NCBI RefSeq assembly: GCF_014805625.2
Contig: NW_023998434.1
Span: forward strand, 586,576-650,575
DNA from: Glossina fuscipes
Lineage: Eukaryota; Arthropoda; Insecta; Diptera; Glossinidae
Direction of reading: 5' to 3'
DNA: 64,000 nt
Within the stretch, counting starts at the first letter, position 1. Every line of letters begins with the position of its first letter. Of this stretch, positions 63,859 to 64,000 are shown one piece after another. Below the pieces are notes generated by a model. That model searched no databases, was not told the DNA's origin, and was given only the letters and a program-made list of their open reading frames with translations. Made by a program: the position numbers and the translations under genes.

Positions 63859-64000
63859 CTGTTAAGTAAATAAATGCAAATAAATAAATAAACCGACTGT
63901 CACTCATAAGGAGACCTTTCAACACTTTCTAATAACATAATATGGAGTTTTTGTTAAAAACGATATCTATATATCCGTCCGACGGATAATTTATTGAATT

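Noticed and set aside
63889..63907. Tiny first exon MSDSR spliced to 63858
   Set aside because: It would require an intron of about 36 nt with a poor GTTTAT donor, below the workable size for fly introns.

Overview
The window is AT-rich animal nuclear DNA: spliceosomal introns (GT...AG), long homopolymer runs, many TA/AG/TATG microsatellites and decayed transposons. The protein similarity, the many 58-98 nt introns and the repeat content suggest a higher (schizophoran) fly. Species is not determinable from the sequence; a calyptrate such as a tsetse or house-fly relative is only a guess.

One gene, on the minus strand, accounts for essentially all coding sequence: a large axonemal dynein heavy chain of the DNAH10 type (beta heavy chain of inner-arm dynein f/I1; by memory the Drosophila counterpart is Dhc98D). 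I reconstructed 41 consecutive coding exons from 63858 (N-terminal side) down to 1991. Every internal junction has GT donor and AG acceptor, all phases agree, and the joined reading frame of 7856 nt (about 2,620 residues) has no stop or frameshift. Both ends are open: the 5' end lies at or just beyond the right edge, and the rest of the motor (AAA2 end, AAA3-6, stalk, microtubule-binding domain) continues beyond position 1.

Layout, in transcript order. 63.9-59.4 kb: short, frame-preserving exons encoding a Lys/Ala/Gly- and Glu-rich head. 57.7-54.6 kb: start of the conserved tail. 52.7-43.5 kb: tail (DHC_N1-like) in exon clusters split by 58-98 nt introns, with several fly-specific insertions including a natural run of six histidines. 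39.4-20.4 kb: rest of the tail and the linker (DHC_N2-like), in small exons separated by 0.3-5.3 kb introns. 15.9-13.3 kb: end of linker and AAA1 with Walker A GPAGTGKT and Walker [10 protein letters not shown]. 11.7-2.0 kb: AAA2 with Walker A GPTGGGKT and its Walker B.

The introns carry simple repeats, an 11-bp degenerate minisatellite (43.0 kb), copia-like retrotransposon remnants (47.9-48.5 kb, probably 22.5 kb), a possible mariner remnant (3.7 kb) and a short dispersed repeat (6.1 and 34.9 kb). I see no second intact protein gene, no tRNA or rRNA, no CRISPR array and no operon-like organisation. The points most worth a second look are the modular N-terminal head with possible alternative splice sites, the lineage-specific tail insertions, and the uncertain first exon.
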